Below are positions 33,331-42,320 of a stretch of 64,000 nt of DNA, in pieces. The stretch's first letter is position 1. Every line of letters begins with the position of its first letter. Position numbers and translations under genes: made by a program. Source of the DNA: Actinoallomurus liliacearum (GTDB lineage Bacteria; Actinomycetota; Actinomycetes; Streptosporangiales; Streptosporangiaceae); the NCBI RefSeq assembly GCF_039542035.1, contig NZ_BAABHJ010000008.1, forward strand, positions 915,245-979,244, in the 5' to 3' direction. Below the pieces are notes generated by a model. The model was given only the letters and a program-made list of their open reading frames with translations, was not told the DNA's origin and did not search any database.

Positions 33331-34457
33331 GGTTCGAGATCACGCGCCCGGAGGACCTCGGGGAGCCGGAGCTGGCGCGCTGGCGCGCACTCCAGAGCAC
33401 CGGCCCGGCCCTCGGCAACCCGTTCCTGTCTCCTAAGTTCACGCTGGCCGTGGGCCGGTTCCGGCCCGACGCGCGGGTGGCCGTGCTGAGCGACGGCACC
33501 GGCGTCGTGGGCTTCCTGCCGTACGAGCGGCACGCGCTCGGGCTGGGCCGCCCGATCGGCGCCGGCCTGACCGACTGCCAGGGTCTCATCGGGCCGCCGG
33601 ACCTGGAGTTCGACGTACGGGCGCTGCTGCGCGCCTGCCGCCTGTCGGTGTGGGAGTTCGACCACCTGCTGGCCGACCAGGCGGCGTTCGCGGCGTACCA
33701 CGCCGAGACCCGCGTCGAACCGGTGATGGACCTGCGCGCCGGGTTCGCCCCGTACGCGGAGGAGGCGCGGAAGCGGTCGCCGAAGACGCTGAAGACCGTC
33801 CGGTACAAGGAGCGCAAGCTCGGCCGCGAGGCCGGGCAGGTGACCTACACGTTCGATGAGCGGGACCCGGCGGAGCTGTGGCGGCTGATGGCGTGGAAGT
33901 CCGATCAGTACCGCCGGACCGGCCGCACCGACCGGTTCGCCGTGCCCTGGATCGTGGCGCTGGTGACGCACCTGCACGAGACCGGCGTGGGCGTGCTCAG
34001 CGTGCTGCGCGCGGGCGGCCGTCCCGTCTCCGCGCACCTGGGCCTGCGGGCGGGCCCGGTCATGGCGGGCTGGTTCCCCGCGTACGACGTGGAGTTCGGC
34101 CGGTACTCCCCCGGCATGGTCGGCCACCTGCGGATGGCGGAGGCGGCGGCCGGCGCCGGGATCGGCTGGATCGCGATGGGCCGGGGCGGCCGGGAGTACA
34201 AGGACTGGCTGAAGAACGCCGAGTTCGCGATCGCCGAGGGCCGTGCCGCCCGCGTGTCGGCCGCCGCCGGGCTGCACTGGATCCGCGAGGCGCCCGTGCG
34301 CCGGGCGCGCAGCGCGGTGCTGGCCCACCCGGCGCTGTACGCGGGGGCGGACCGGGTGCTGCGGACGTACGCCCGGCTGCGCACGAAGGGCCGCGCGGCC
34401 GGAGTCCAGGAGGCGACGGCCGGGCGCGCCGCGGTCGGAAAGGGGAACGCCGCGTGA
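33327..34457 (+). CDS. FemAB/GNAT-fold (Acetyltransf_6-like) protein
   Basis: The 376-residue protein matches the double-GNAT FemAB-like fold found in exopolysaccharide clusters: RSPKTLKTVRYKERKL (basic helix), LWRLMAWKSDQYRRTGR, VLRAGGRPVSAHLGLR and MGRGGREYKDWLKNAEF near the C-terminus. Such proteins in polysaccharide loci are thought to acylate or aminoacylate the glycan; the donor is not evident. GTG 33327 overlaps the preceding stop and the stop at 34457 overlaps the next start, confirming it as operon gene 2. Confidence 0.83.
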   Translation: MRFEITRPEDLGEPELARWRALQSTGPALGNPFLSPKFTLAVGRFRPDARVAVLSDGTGVVGFLPYERHALGLGRPIGAGLTDCQGLIGPPDLEFDVRALLRACRLSVWEFDHLLADQAAFAAYHAETRVEPVMDLRAGFAPYAEEARKRSPKTLKTVRYKERKLGREAGQVTYTFDERDPAELWRLMAWKSDQYRRTGRTDRFAVPWIVALVTHLHETGVGVLSVLRAGGRPVSAHLGLRAGPVMAGWFPAYDVEFGRYSPGMVGHLRMAEAAAGAGIGWIAMGRGGREYKDWLKNAEFAIAEGRAARVSAAAGLHWIREAPVRRARSAVLAHPALYAGADRVLRTYARLRTKGRAAGVQEATAGRAAVGKGNAA

Positions 34458-35419
34458 AGATCTCCGTGGTCATCTGCGCCTACACCGAGCAGCGCTGGGA
34501 CGACGTCCTGGCCGCCGTCGAGTCCGTACGGGCGCAGCGGCTCGCCCCGCAGGAGATCATCCTCGTCGTCGACCACAATGACGCGCTGCTGGCCCGCCTG
34601 AAGGCCGCGCTGCCGGACGTCCGGGTGCTTCCGAACACCGGGCCGCAGGGCCTGTCCGGCGGCAAGAACACCGGCGTGGCCGCGGCGGGCGGCGAGGTGG
34701 TCGCGTTCCTCGACGACGACGCGGTCGCCCATCCCGACTGGCTGTCCGTGCTGGCCGCCGGGTACGCGGAGCCGGACGTCGCCGGGGTCGGCGGCCGTAC
34801 GCTGCCGCTCTGGCCGTCCGACGCGCCCCGCTGGTTCCCCGAGGAGTTCGCATGGGTGGTCGGGTGCACCTACCGCGGGATGGCCGCCGGACCGATCCGG
34901 AACCTCATGGGCGGCAACGCCTCGTTCCGGCGCGCGGCGTTCGAGGTGGCCGGAGGTTTCCGCAGCGGGATCGGGCGCGCCCCGGGCAAACGGCCGCTGG
35001 GCTGCGAGGAGACCGAGTTCTGCATCCGGCTGCGCCAGGCCGCGCCGGAGACGGTGCTGCTGTTCGACGACCGCGCGGTGATCTGGCACCGCGTGCCCGG
35101 CGAGCGGGCGCGCTTCGCGTACTTCCGCACCCGCTGCTACGCCGAGGGCCTGTCGAAGGCGATGGTCACCCGGAGCGTCGGGGTCGGGGACGGGCTGGCC
35201 AGCGAACGCCGGCACGCGCTCGTCGAGCTGCCGCGCGGCGTCGCGCGGGGAGTGCGCGCCGCACTCACCGGCGACCCGGCCGGGTTCGGGCGGGCCGGGG
35301 CGATCGTGGCGGGGCTCGCCTTCACGTTGTCCGGGTACGCCGCGGGTTCCCTCCGGCCGTCCCGGGACACCGCCGGTTCTCACCGGGCGTCCGGTCCCCT
35401 CAGGAGGTCCCATGGGTGA
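34454..35419 (+). CDS. GT2 glycosyltransferase, operon gene 3
   Basis: The 321-residue GT-A transferase begins directly with the nucleotide-binding strand (KISVVICAYTEQRWDDVLAA) and has the DDD metal site (VAFLDDDAVAHPDWL), GGRTLPLWP, and the acceptor-side motif GCEETEFCIRL, close to the ED of the catalytic base. The pattern fits rhamnosyl- or galactosyl-transferase-like GT2 enzymes. The last 60 residues are hydrophobic/Ala-rich with one weak membrane segment. GTG 34454 overlaps the stop of gene 2. Confidence 0.88.
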   Translation: MKISVVICAYTEQRWDDVLAAVESVRAQRLAPQEIILVVDHNDALLARLKAALPDVRVLPNTGPQGLSGGKNTGVAAAGGEVVAFLDDDAVAHPDWLSVLAAGYAEPDVAGVGGRTLPLWPSDAPRWFPEEFAWVVGCTYRGMAAGPIRNLMGGNASFRRAAFEVAGGFRSGIGRAPGKRPLGCEETEFCIRLRQAAPETVLLFDDRAVIWHRVPGERARFAYFRTRCYAEGLSKAMVTRSVGVGDGLASERRHALVELPRGVARGVRAALTGDPAGFGRAGAIVAGLAFTLSGYAAGSLRPSRDTAGSHRASGPLRRSHG

Positions 35420-36185
35420 CGCACCGTCCGCTCCCGTTCCGGTCCTGATGTACCACTCCATCGGCGGCTCGGATCGGCTCGCGGTCCGCCCGGAGGCGTT
35501 CGCCGAGCAGCTCGCCTACCTGCGGGACACCGGCCGCACGCCGATCACCTTCGGTGAGCTGGCCGAGGGCGGCCGGGCGCCCGTGCGGCCGGTGGTGATC
35601 ACGTTCGACGACGGGTACGCCGACTTCCACGAACGGGCGCTGCCGCTGCTCGACCGGTTCGGCTTCCGCGCGACGGTGTTCGTGACCACCGGCTGGATCC
35701 GGGACGCCGGGCCGTACGCCGCGGGCCGGCCGCTCGGCCGGACGCTCAGCTGGAGCCAGGTCGCGGAGATCGCGTCCTGTGGGATCGAGGTCGGCGGGCA
35801 CGGCCACAGCCACGCCGAGCTCGACCAGCTCCGCGACGCGGTGCTGCGCACGGAACTGCTGCGCAGCAGGCGGCTCCTGGAGGACCGCGTCGGCCGCGCA
35901 GTGACGACGATGGCCTACCCGTACGGCTACTCGAGCGAGCGCGTGCGCCGCGCGGTCCGGGCGGCGGGGTACGACGCGGCGTGCGCGGTCGCGAACGCCC
36001 TGGCGGCCGACGGCGCCGACCGGCTGGCCGTGCCCCGGGTGACCGTACGGGCCGGTACATCGATCGCCGCGTTCGAGCGGGCGCTGCGCGGCCGCGGATT
36101 CCTGGTCGACCACGCGCTGACCAAGGGGTACGCGGTCGTCCGCCGGTCGCGCTACGCCGTACGACGCCTCCGAGGAACCGTGTGA
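35412..36185 (+). CDS. Polysaccharide deacetylase (CE4), operon gene 4
   Basis: The 257-residue NodB-homology enzyme has motif 1 TFDDGYAD (catalytic Asp and metal Asp), motif 2 GGHGHSHAEL (metal His residues) and an MAYPYGY motif 3. CE4 enzymes remove N- or O-acetyl groups from polysaccharides. No signal peptide is seen, so it may work inside, or be exported with a partner. ATG 35412 overlaps the previous gene by 8 nt; AGGAGG precedes it. Deacetylation would create positive charges on an amino-sugar polymer (inference). Confidence 0.9.
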   Translation: MGDAPSAPVPVLMYHSIGGSDRLAVRPEAFAEQLAYLRDTGRTPITFGELAEGGRAPVRPVVITFDDGYADFHERALPLLDRFGFRATVFVTTGWIRDAGPYAAGRPLGRTLSWSQVAEIASCGIEVGGHGHSHAELDQLRDAVLRTELLRSRRLLEDRVGRAVTTMAYPYGYSSERVRRAVRAAGYDAACAVANALAADGADRLAVPRVTVRAGTSIAAFERALRGRGFLVDHALTKGYAVVRRSRYAVRRLRGTV

Positions 36186-39100
36186 CGCGCCTCAGGACAC
36201 TTGCGCGAACGGACGAAGGGGCGACACTGGAGCCCATGGCGGCCCTGCGGAGCGAGCTGTCCAATCCGCTGTTCCGCAACGCGTACGCCCTGATGATCAA
36301 CGGCGGGCTCACCGGCGTCCTCGGGCTCGGCTACTGGCTCCTCGCCGCCCGGTTCTACCCGCCCGCCGAGGTCGGCCGGCAGTCCGCGCAGAACCAGGCC
36401 ATGATGTTCCTCGGCGGGCTGACGGCGCTGAACTTCATCCTCATCCGGTTCGTCCCGGAGATGGGGCAGAGCACGAGCCGGCTCGTGCTGCGGACGTACC
36501 TCGCGGGCATCACGGCCGCCGCGACGCTCGCCGTCGGTTTCCTGCTCACGCTGGGCTGGTGGGGTCCGTCGTTCGCGCACCTGTCCGGGGCGAGCACCGG
36601 AATCTTCTTCGTCGTCTCCGTCGTCTCGTGGAGCCTGTTCACCGCCCAGGACGGGGTGCTCACCGGGTTGCGGCACGCCACCGGCGTGCTCGGCAAGAAC
36701 ACGCTGTTCGCCGCCATGAAGATCGTGCTGCTCGTGGCCCTGGCGGGCGCGCTGCCGGACGACGGGATCGCGATCTCCTGGGTACTGGCGGCGCTGCTCC
36801 TCCTCATCCCCGTCGAGGGCCTGGTCCACCAGCGGCTCATCCCGCGCCACGCCGCCGCGGCCGACGGCGACCGGCCGGTCCCGACCGGCGCGGAGATCGG
36901 CCGGTACCTCGCCGGCGACTACACCGGAACGCTCTTCTACTACGCCCTGTGCAACCTCGTGCCGGTCGTCGTCGCCACCCGCCTGGACGCGCGCACGAAC
37001 GCGTACTTCTACCTGGCGTGGGTGCTCGGCGCGACCGTCGACGTGCTGGCCGTCAACATGGCGACGTCGCTGACGGTGGAGGGGGCGTTCGACGCCGGGG
37101 GGCTCGCCACCGCCTGCCGCTCGGCGCTGGTCCGGATCACTCTCATCCTCCTGCCCGCCGTCGTGGTCATCCTGTTCGGCGCCCGGCTCGGCCTGTCCGT
37201 CTTCGGCCCCGGGTACGCCCGCGAGGGCGCCCCGCTGCTGCGGCTGCTCGCCCTGGCCGTCCTGCCCAAGGCGCTGATCGAGGTGTACATCGGCGTGCTG
37301 CGCGTCCGGCGGCGCACGCGGCTCGTCGCGCTGCTGCAGGGCGTGCGGTTCACGGGCGTGCTCGCGCTCCTGCTCCTGCTGCCCGGCGGCGCGCACGCGA
37401 CCGGCCCCGGATACGCCGTGCTGACGGTCACCGTCGCGCTCGCCGTCGCCGTCCTCCCGGCCATGCTCCGGGTGATCCGTCCCGCGCCATCGCCCGTTGC
37501 GGCGCCCGAAGACCGCACGACGACTGAGGCACCCGGAGCGGCACCCGAGGCCGCCCCCCAAGCGGTGCCTGAGGCGGAGCCCGAAGCGGTGCCTGAGGCC
37601 GGATCCGAGGCCGCACCCGGAGCGGCGCCTGAGGCGGTGGTGGTGCCCGGTCCGGTGCGGTCGCCCGCGCGGCGGGTCGCCGCGCGCCGGCCGAGCAGGG
37701 CGCGGGCCGCCTGGCCGGTGTGGGCGCTGTTCGCCGCAGGCCTCGGCCTGTACTGGCTGCCGCTGCGGCACGTGCGGCTCGCCCGGATGAACGGATACGG
37801 GCTGATCTCGGTGCTGCCGGTCGCCACCCTCGTGGGCGCCGGGCTGCTGGTCGCGGCGTTCTTCGGCACGCTGTGGCTGAACCGGCAACGCCGGGTGCTC
37901 CTGCTCCTGCAACTCGTCTCGATCGTCGTCGCGCTGCACGGCCTGGCCCCGGCCCTGGAGCCGTACGCCCGGCCGGAGACGGCCTGGCAGCACTACGGGT
38001 TCGTGGAGTACATCCGGCGGACCGGCGCGGCGGACTACGCGCTGGACGCGCGGTTCAGCTGGCCGGGGTTCTTCGCGCTCGTCGCCTTCGTGAGCCGGGT
38101 GGCCGGCCTCCGCGACCTGGAGCCGCTCCTGCACTGGGCGCCGGTCGCCGCGCAGGTGCTCTACCTCCCGCCGCTGTACCTCATCCTGCGGACGATGCGC
38201 GCGAACTGGCGCGCGTGCTGGCTGGCCGCGTGGCTGTTCGTGGTGGTGGACTGGGTCGGGCAGGACTACTTCAGCCCGCAGGGCTTCACCTACCTGCTGT
38301 ACCTGCTGTTCGTCGGCGTGCTGCTGAACTGGTTCCGCCCCCCGGTGCGCCCCGCCGACTGGCGGCCGGCCACGGGCCGGCTCCGGGCGTTCGTCCGCGG
38401 GCCGCTGGCCGCCGGGGACCGGCCGCCCGTCGACGCCCCGGCCGGTACGCGCACCGTCCTGCTGGTGCTCCTCGTGCTGATCTTCGCGGTGACCACGGCG
38501 AGCCACCAGCTCACCCCGTTCCTCACCCTGTTCACCTGCGCGGGGCTCGTGGTCGTACGGCGCTGCACGGCCCGTGGCCTGCCGGTCCTGCTCGCGGTGA
38601 TGGTGGCCGGCTGGGTCGGGTTCATGGCGACGGCGTACTGGGCCGGGCACATCGGCGACCTGTTCTCCGGCGCGGGCGCGCTGCTGTCCAACCTGACCGG
38701 CGGGGTCGCCGGCCGGGTGAGCAACGGCAGCGAGAGCCTGGCGACGGTGCAGCTCGTGCGGATCCTCATCGCCGCCGTGACCATGTCGCTGGCGGTCTAC
38801 GGAGCCGTACGCCGGCGGCTGCACCGCCTCGACGACCGGGTGGCGCTGGTCCTGCTGGCCGCGCCGTTCCTCGCGGCGGGCCTGCAGAACTACGGCGGCG
38901 AGATCGCGCTTCGGGTGTACTTCTTCGTCCTTCCAGGCGCCTGTCTCCTCGCGGCGTACGCCTTCTTCCCGGCGACCTTCGCCGCGCCCCGCCGTACCCT
39001 CGCGGTCGGCGGCGCGGCGCTGTGCGGGCTGCTGCTGGCGGGCGGCTTCCTGTTCGTCCGCTTCGGCAATGAGACGTTCGAGCAGGTACGGCCCGGCGAG

Positions 39101-39718
39101 GTGCGGGCGTTCGAGACGATGCTGCGGCAGACCCCGACCGGCGTGATCAACGTCGTGTGGCAGGCGGACCCGCAGGACGACGCCGGGTACTTCCCGATGA
39201 TGCCGTGGGGCGAGCGGGCGATGGAGCGGTTCGACTACACCGCCGTCCGCGCTCCCGCGAACCCGTCCGACATCTCCCGGATCATCGCGGCGCTCCAGGA
39301 GCAGCCCGGCGGCTACTTCGTCACCAGCCAGGCCAACGAGGCCTACAACCACTACAACTACGGCCTGCCCGCCTCGTACGCCGGCCGGATGCGGGCGGCG
39401 CTCGCGGCCGCTCCGCAGCTCCGCCCGGTGTTCGTGGACGGCGACGCCGCCGTCTACGCGCTGCGCACACCCCCGCCGGGCGTCCCGGCCACCCCTGTCC
39501 GGGCACGGCACTTCCGGTTCGGATCGACGAGCTGGACCCCGATCGGCCTCGTGGTACTCCCGCTGCTGATGGTCCTCCTGGTCGCGCGCGAGGCCGTACG
39601 GCTGCGCCTCGGGCCGGGCCAGGAGCGGCGGCTGCGGCCGCTGACCCGTGCGTCCGTCTTCCTGCTGCTCGTCCTGGCGGCAGTGATCGTCGAGCGTTTC
39701 CTGGTGTTGGGGTCGTGA
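36182..39718 (+). CDS. Flippase-like domain fused to a large polytopic membrane domain, operon gene 5
   Basis: The 1178-residue protein has two membrane halves. Residues about 19-440 have 12-14 helices and look like a Wzx/MATE-type polysaccharide flippase (FRNAYALMINGGLTGVLGLG). A Glu/Ala/Pro repeat linker (EAAPEAVPEAEPEA style) spans about 440-490. Residues about 500-1178 have a dozen or more further helices and a C-terminal soluble stretch (ETMLRQTPTGVINVVWQADP), like GT-C/polymerase-type membrane proteins, though I do not recognise the family. GTG 36182 overlaps the previous stop; ATG 36236 is an alternative. It could couple lipid-carrier flipping with polymer assembly (inference). Confidence 0.8.
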   Translation: MTRLRTLARTDEGATLEPMAALRSELSNPLFRNAYALMINGGLTGVLGLGYWLLAARFYPPAEVGRQSAQNQAMMFLGGLTALNFILIRFVPEMGQSTSRLVLRTYLAGITAAATLAVGFLLTLGWWGPSFAHLSGASTGIFFVVSVVSWSLFTAQDGVLTGLRHATGVLGKNTLFAAMKIVLLVALAGALPDDGIAISWVLAALLLLIPVEGLVHQRLIPRHAAAADGDRPVPTGAEIGRYLAGDYTGTLFYYALCNLVPVVVATRLDARTNAYFYLAWVLGATVDVLAVNMATSLTVEGAFDAGGLATACRSALVRITLILLPAVVVILFGARLGLSVFGPGYAREGAPLLRLLALAVLPKALIEVYIGVLRVRRRTRLVALLQGVRFTGVLALLLLLPGGAHATGPGYAVLTVTVALAVAVLPAMLRVIRPAPSPVAAPEDRTTTEAPGAAPEAAPQAVPEAEPEAVPEAGSEAAPGAAPEAVVVPGPVRSPARRVAARRPSRARAAWPVWALFAAGLGLYWLPLRHVRLARMNGYGLISVLPVATLVGAGLLVAAFFGTLWLNRQRRVLLLLQLVSIVVALHGLAPALEPYARPETAWQHYGFVEYIRRTGAADYALDARFSWPGFFALVAFVSRVAGLRDLEPLLHWAPVAAQVLYLPPLYLILRTMRANWRACWLAAWLFVVVDWVGQDYFSPQGFTYLLYLLFVGVLLNWFRPPVRPADWRPATGRLRAFVRGPLAAGDRPPVDAPAGTRTVLLVLLVLIFAVTTASHQLTPFLTLFTCAGLVVVRRCTARGLPVLLAVMVAGWVGFMATAYWAGHIGDLFSGAGALLSNLTGGVAGRVSNGSESLATVQLVRILIAAVTMSLAVYGAVRRRLHRLDDRVALVLLAAPFLAAGLQNYGGEIALRVYFFVLPGACLLAAYAFFPATFAAPRRTLAVGGAALCGLLLAGGFLFVRFGNETFEQVRPGEVRAFETMLRQTPTGVINVVWQADPQDDAGYFPMMPWGERAMERFDYTAVRAPANPSDISRIIAALQEQPGGYFVTSQANEAYNHYNYGLPASYAGRMRAALAAAPQLRPVFVDGDAAVYALRTPPPGVPATPVRARHFRFGSTSWTPIGLVVLPLLMVLLVAREAVRLRLGPGQERRLRPLTRASVFLLLVLAAVIVERFLVLGS

Positions 39719-40131
39719 TGCGCGGACGACGAATGCTCCTCCCGGCGGCCGCGACGCTCCTCCTCGCCGGCCTGGTCGCCGTCGCGCTCCCACCCTCCGG
39801 CGCACCGCGCCCCGGTCCGCTCGCCCTGGCGCTGGCCCTCGGCACGCCCGCCTGCTGTACGGCCTGGCTGCTCGCCGGTCTTGACAGGGCCGCCCGCGGC
39901 ATCCTGGCCGGCCTGGTGGCGATCGCGCTGAACGCCGCCGTCGCCGAGGTCATGCTGGTCTGCTCGATGTGGTCGCCGCGTGGCGGACTGGTGGCCGTCG
40001 CGGCCGTCTCCGCGGGGCTGATGGTCCCAGCCTGGGCAATCCGCACCAAACGCGGGAATTCGCCAGAAACGCCATTTGAGAGCCCGGTAGATATGGACGG
40101 CGACGACGAGTCCTGGGCGTTCGACGGCTGA
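39718..40131 (+). CDS. Small membrane protein, last gene of the exopolysaccharide operon
   Basis: The 137-residue protein has four hydrophobic segments (LLPAAATLLLAGLVAVAL, LALALALGTPACCTAWLLAG, ILAGLVAIALNAAVAEVMLV, GGLVAVAAVSAGLMVPAWAI) and an acidic cytoplasmic tail (DMDGDDESWAFDG). ATG overlaps the previous stop (TGATG). Comparable small proteins with unknown function often accompany polysaccharide flippase/polymerase genes. No homologue recognised. Confidence 0.75.
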   Translation: MRGRRMLLPAAATLLLAGLVAVALPPSGAPRPGPLALALALGTPACCTAWLLAGLDRAARGILAGLVAIALNAAVAEVMLVCSMWSPRGGLVAVAAVSAGLMVPAWAIRTKRGNSPETPFESPVDMDGDDESWAFDG

Positions 40132-40468
40132 GCGCGGAGGCCGCGGCCGTAGGAATGGCGCCTCGAACCTAGCCGCGGCGGGGTGGCCCGCCGACGGCGA
40201 CACACCGCGTGAGGCGGACTCCAGGACAAGATCCGATCTTGCTCAGGAGATTGACCCGTCCAATGTGCGGGGCCATGAGCGGACAGGTCGCGGAACAAGA
40301 CGAAAAGTCCGGTTTCTTGAATTCGCTCTTTAGTGCCATCTTACCCTGTAGTGATCTAGCCGAGAAAGTGCGCGGGAATGTTACAAACAACGGCGTCCAC
40401 CCGAAACCGGGCGGCCAACGCCGTTTCGCGAAGGCCATCGCGCCATTCCGAGATATAAGGAGACCGAC
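40132..40468. other. Intergenic region before the secreted-protein array
   Basis: 337 nt with no convincing gene. It contains a weak hairpin (CCGCGGC 40141/GCCGCGG 40172), an A/T-rich stretch (40295-40385, including TTGAATTC and TACCCTGTAGTGATC) that should hold the promoter of the first secreted protein, and a leader segment GGCCATCGCGCCATTCCG (40433-40450) that recurs before the fourth gene. Confidence 0.6.
40433..40463 (+). promoter_or_regulatory. Conserved leader segment upstream of array gene 1
   Basis: GGCCATCGCGCCATTCCG begins exactly 36 nt before GTG 40469, followed by AAGGAG. Upstream of array gene 4 GGCCATCGGGCCATTTCCG starts at 42285, also exactly 36 nt before its GTG (42321). Equal spacing suggests a conserved untranslated leader, either regulatory or a relic of duplication. 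Confidence 0.55.
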
Positions 40469-40864
40469 GTGCTGAAGAAGACGTTCGCCATCGGCGGTCT
40501 GGCTATCGCCACCGCTACGGGTGCGATCCTCACCGCTTCCCCGGCGTCCGCCGCGCCCATGTGGGGCGGCGGCGGCTGGGGTGGTGGCGGCTGGTCCTCG
40601 TCCCACCACTTCCGTCACTTCTCGCACCACCGCAACTTCAACGCGAATGAGAACGACCTGTTCAACCACATCCGCTTGCGCATCCGCAACCGCAACAACA
40701 ACGTTGCGATCGCCCGGAACGACCAGGCGCAGGCCCAGCGTGAGAACCAGTTCCAGTTCGAGCGGCAGCGCCAGCGGCAGGATGAGCGCCAGCGGCAGGA
40801 GGAGCAGGAGCGGCGGAACCGGGACGACAACCGTCCGGGCGCCCCGGGCGCCCCGGGCGTCTGA
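40469..40864 (+). CDS. Secreted low-complexity protein with NRNNNVAIARN core, array gene 1
   Basis: The 131-residue protein has a Sec signal peptide (residues 1-29, cleavage after ASPASA), a W/G/S/H-rich segment (MWGGGGWGGGGW, HHFRHFSHH), the core RLRIRNRNNNVAIARN (near 67-82), and a Gln/Arg/Glu-rich tail (RQRQRQDERQRQEEQERR). AAGGAG is 9 nt before GTG 40469. Three more genes in the next 2.3 kb share the core. I recognise no characterised family. The extreme composition suggests a secreted, cationic, perhaps glycan- or metal-binding structural protein. A 13-bp hairpin ends the unit. Confidence 0.8.
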   Translation: MLKKTFAIGGLAIATATGAILTASPASAAPMWGGGGWGGGGWSSSHHFRHFSHHRNFNANENDLFNHIRLRIRNRNNNVAIARNDQAQAQRENQFQFERQRQRQDERQRQEEQERRNRDDNRPGAPGAPGV

Positions 40865-40959
40865 GCCCAGGGGGGCTGACCCAAGGCGGTGATCGCCGGC
40901 ATCACACGGCGGTGGCTTGAAGAACCACGCGGTGCAATCCGCAAGCCGTCCGGTCAGGA

Positions 40960-40990
40960 AAGGGCGCCGGAGAGAACCTCCGGCGCCCTT
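40960..40990 (+). terminator. Hairpin terminator after array gene 1
   Basis: Perfect 13-bp arms AAGGGCGCCGGAG (40960-40972) and complement (40978-40990) with a 5-nt loop. It begins 96 nt after the stop and 27 nt before the next gene, so gene 2 needs its own promoter here or is read through. Confidence 0.8.
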
Positions 40991-41016
40991 CTCCCCGACG
41001 ACGAAAGGAGATCGGC

Positions 41017-41580
41017 GTGCATAAAAGGAGAAGCGCCTCTCTCGGCTTGGTGGTATCGGCCACCGCCGGCATCCTGCTCGCAGGCTCGCCAGCGAACGCC
41101 CAGGCCGACCTCGCCGGTTACTGGCACCACCATCGCCACAGTTTCCGTTTCATGCACAGACACGGACACGTGAGTCTCAATCACAACCGTCCGCGTATCT
41201 TCATCCGAATCTTCATCTACAACCGGAACAACAACGTCGCGATCGCCCGGAACGGCCAGGCCCAGAATCAGCGTGAACGGCAGTTGCAACTGCAGCGGCA
41301 GCGCGAGTTCGAGCGCCAGCGGCAGCAGGACGGGGACCCCGGCACGGAAACGCGCCGCCCCGCTCTCCGACCCGCGAACGCTCCCCTGGCGGCACCGGCC
41401 GGGACGACCCAACAGGTCCGGCCACAGGTCGCCGGCGGCCCCAGCGCCGCACGCGACAACGGCGTCGCACGTGACAACGGCGTCGCGCGCGATCCCGGCA
41501 CCGCTCCGGCCCGCCAGAACGCGAGCCAGAGCGCGAGCTCCGAGGAAGGCGCCGGGAGCAGCGAGTGGCAGACGCCCTGA
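41017..41580 (+). CDS. Secreted protein with NRNNNVAIARN core, array gene 2
   Basis: The 187-residue protein has a signal peptide (1-30, ending AGSPANA), a His-rich stretch (YWHHHRHSFRFMHRHGHV), the core FIYNRNNNVAIARN, a Gln/Arg tail (QLQLQRQREFERQRQQ) and an extra C-terminal 90 residues with VARDNG repeats and a Ser-rich end. AAAGGAG lies 6 nt before GTG 41017. It differs from gene 1 mainly after the core, as expected if the core is the conserved function and tails vary. Gene 3 follows after 44 nt without a hairpin, so genes 2 and 3 are probably one transcript. Confidence 0.78.
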   Translation: MHKRRSASLGLVVSATAGILLAGSPANAQADLAGYWHHHRHSFRFMHRHGHVSLNHNRPRIFIRIFIYNRNNNVAIARNGQAQNQRERQLQLQRQREFERQRQQDGDPGTETRRPALRPANAPLAAPAGTTQQVRPQVAGGPSAARDNGVARDNGVARDPGTAPARQNASQSASSEEGAGSSEWQTP

Positions 41581-41624
41581 CCACCTGCCACATCATTCGA
41601 AACGAGCACTGACAGGAGATTGAG

Positions 41625-41978
41625 ATGTCGAAGAAGTCCTTCACCATGGGCGGCCTCGTGATCGCCTCGGCCGCGGGTGTGCTGCTCACCGGCTCGCCGG
41701 CGTCCGCCACGCCCACCTGGGGCGGCGGCGGCTGGGGCGGCGGCGGCTGCTGCTCCTCGCACCGCAGCCACTTCTTCTTCGCGAACCGGCACCGCGCCTT
41801 CAACGGCAACGAGAACGACATCTTCAACCACATCCGCCTCCGGATCCGCAACCGCAACAACAACATCGCGGTCGCGCGGAACGAGCAGGCCCAGGCCGAG
41901 CGGCAGAACCAGTTCGAGCGGCAGAACCAGCGGCAGCGGGAGGACCAGTTCAACAACGAGGACGGCCAGCGCCGCTGA
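41625..41978 (+). CDS. Secreted protein with NRNNNIAVARN core, array gene 3
   Basis: The 117-residue protein is the closest relative of gene 1: signal peptide 1-29, WGGGGWGGGGCC, HRSHFFFANRHRAFNGNENDIFNH, core RLRIRNRNNNIAVARN and a Q/R/N/E tail. It has an added CC pair that gene 1 lacks (SS there). AGGAG is 7 nt before ATG 41625. It probably forms a transcript with gene 2. Function unknown. Confidence 0.8.
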   Translation: MSKKSFTMGGLVIASAAGVLLTGSPASATPTWGGGGWGGGGCCSSHRSHFFFANRHRAFNGNENDIFNHIRLRIRNRNNNIAVARNEQAQAERQNQFERQNQRQREDQFNNEDGQRR

Positions 41979-42142
41979 AGCACCAGGCGTCTGACCCGAG
42001 TGACATAGCGTCCAGCGACGCGGGCCACGTCGGCGGCTCGAACCGATGGGGGTGGCGGTGACACCGCCTCCGAACAAAATAAGCGGCCTTTTCCTGCAAA
42101 TCATGGCATCAGCCAGTAGGTAAAGAGCCGCCGACAGAATGA

Positions 42143-42185
42143 CCAGCCCCGGGGCAGGGAGTACGAACTCCCGCCCCGGGGCTGG
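42143..42185 (+). terminator. Long hairpin terminator after array genes 2-3
   Basis: The left arm CCAGCCCCGGGGCAGGGAGT pairs with the complementary right arm (ends 42185) over about 19 bp with one bulged A, around an ACGA loop. It lies 165 nt after the gene 3 stop. Confidence 0.75.
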
Positions 42186-42284
42186 TGTCGTCTTCGCCGC
42201 TTTTATAGGCAACTTACGCCGAGATTGCCGCCTGAGGAGAGTTATCGGGAAAGTACGGCTATGGCGCCCAAAACGGGCGCTGAT

Positions 42285-42315
42285 GGCCATCGGGCCATTT
42301 CCGGCAAGAAGGAGA
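42285..42315 (+). promoter_or_regulatory. Conserved leader segment upstream of array gene 4
   Basis: GGCCATCGGGCCATTTCCG (42285-42303) starts 36 nt before GTG 42321 and is nearly identical to the segment at 40433 before gene 1, with the same distance to the start codon. Confidence 0.5.
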
Positions 42316-42320
42316 TGAAC

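Larger units (their letters stand above)
41979..42320. other. Intergenic region between array genes 3 and 4
   Basis: 342 nt with no gene. It holds a very strong hairpin (42143-42185) and the leader segment GGCCATCGGGCCATTTCCG (42285-42303) 36 nt before the next start. Confidence 0.6.
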
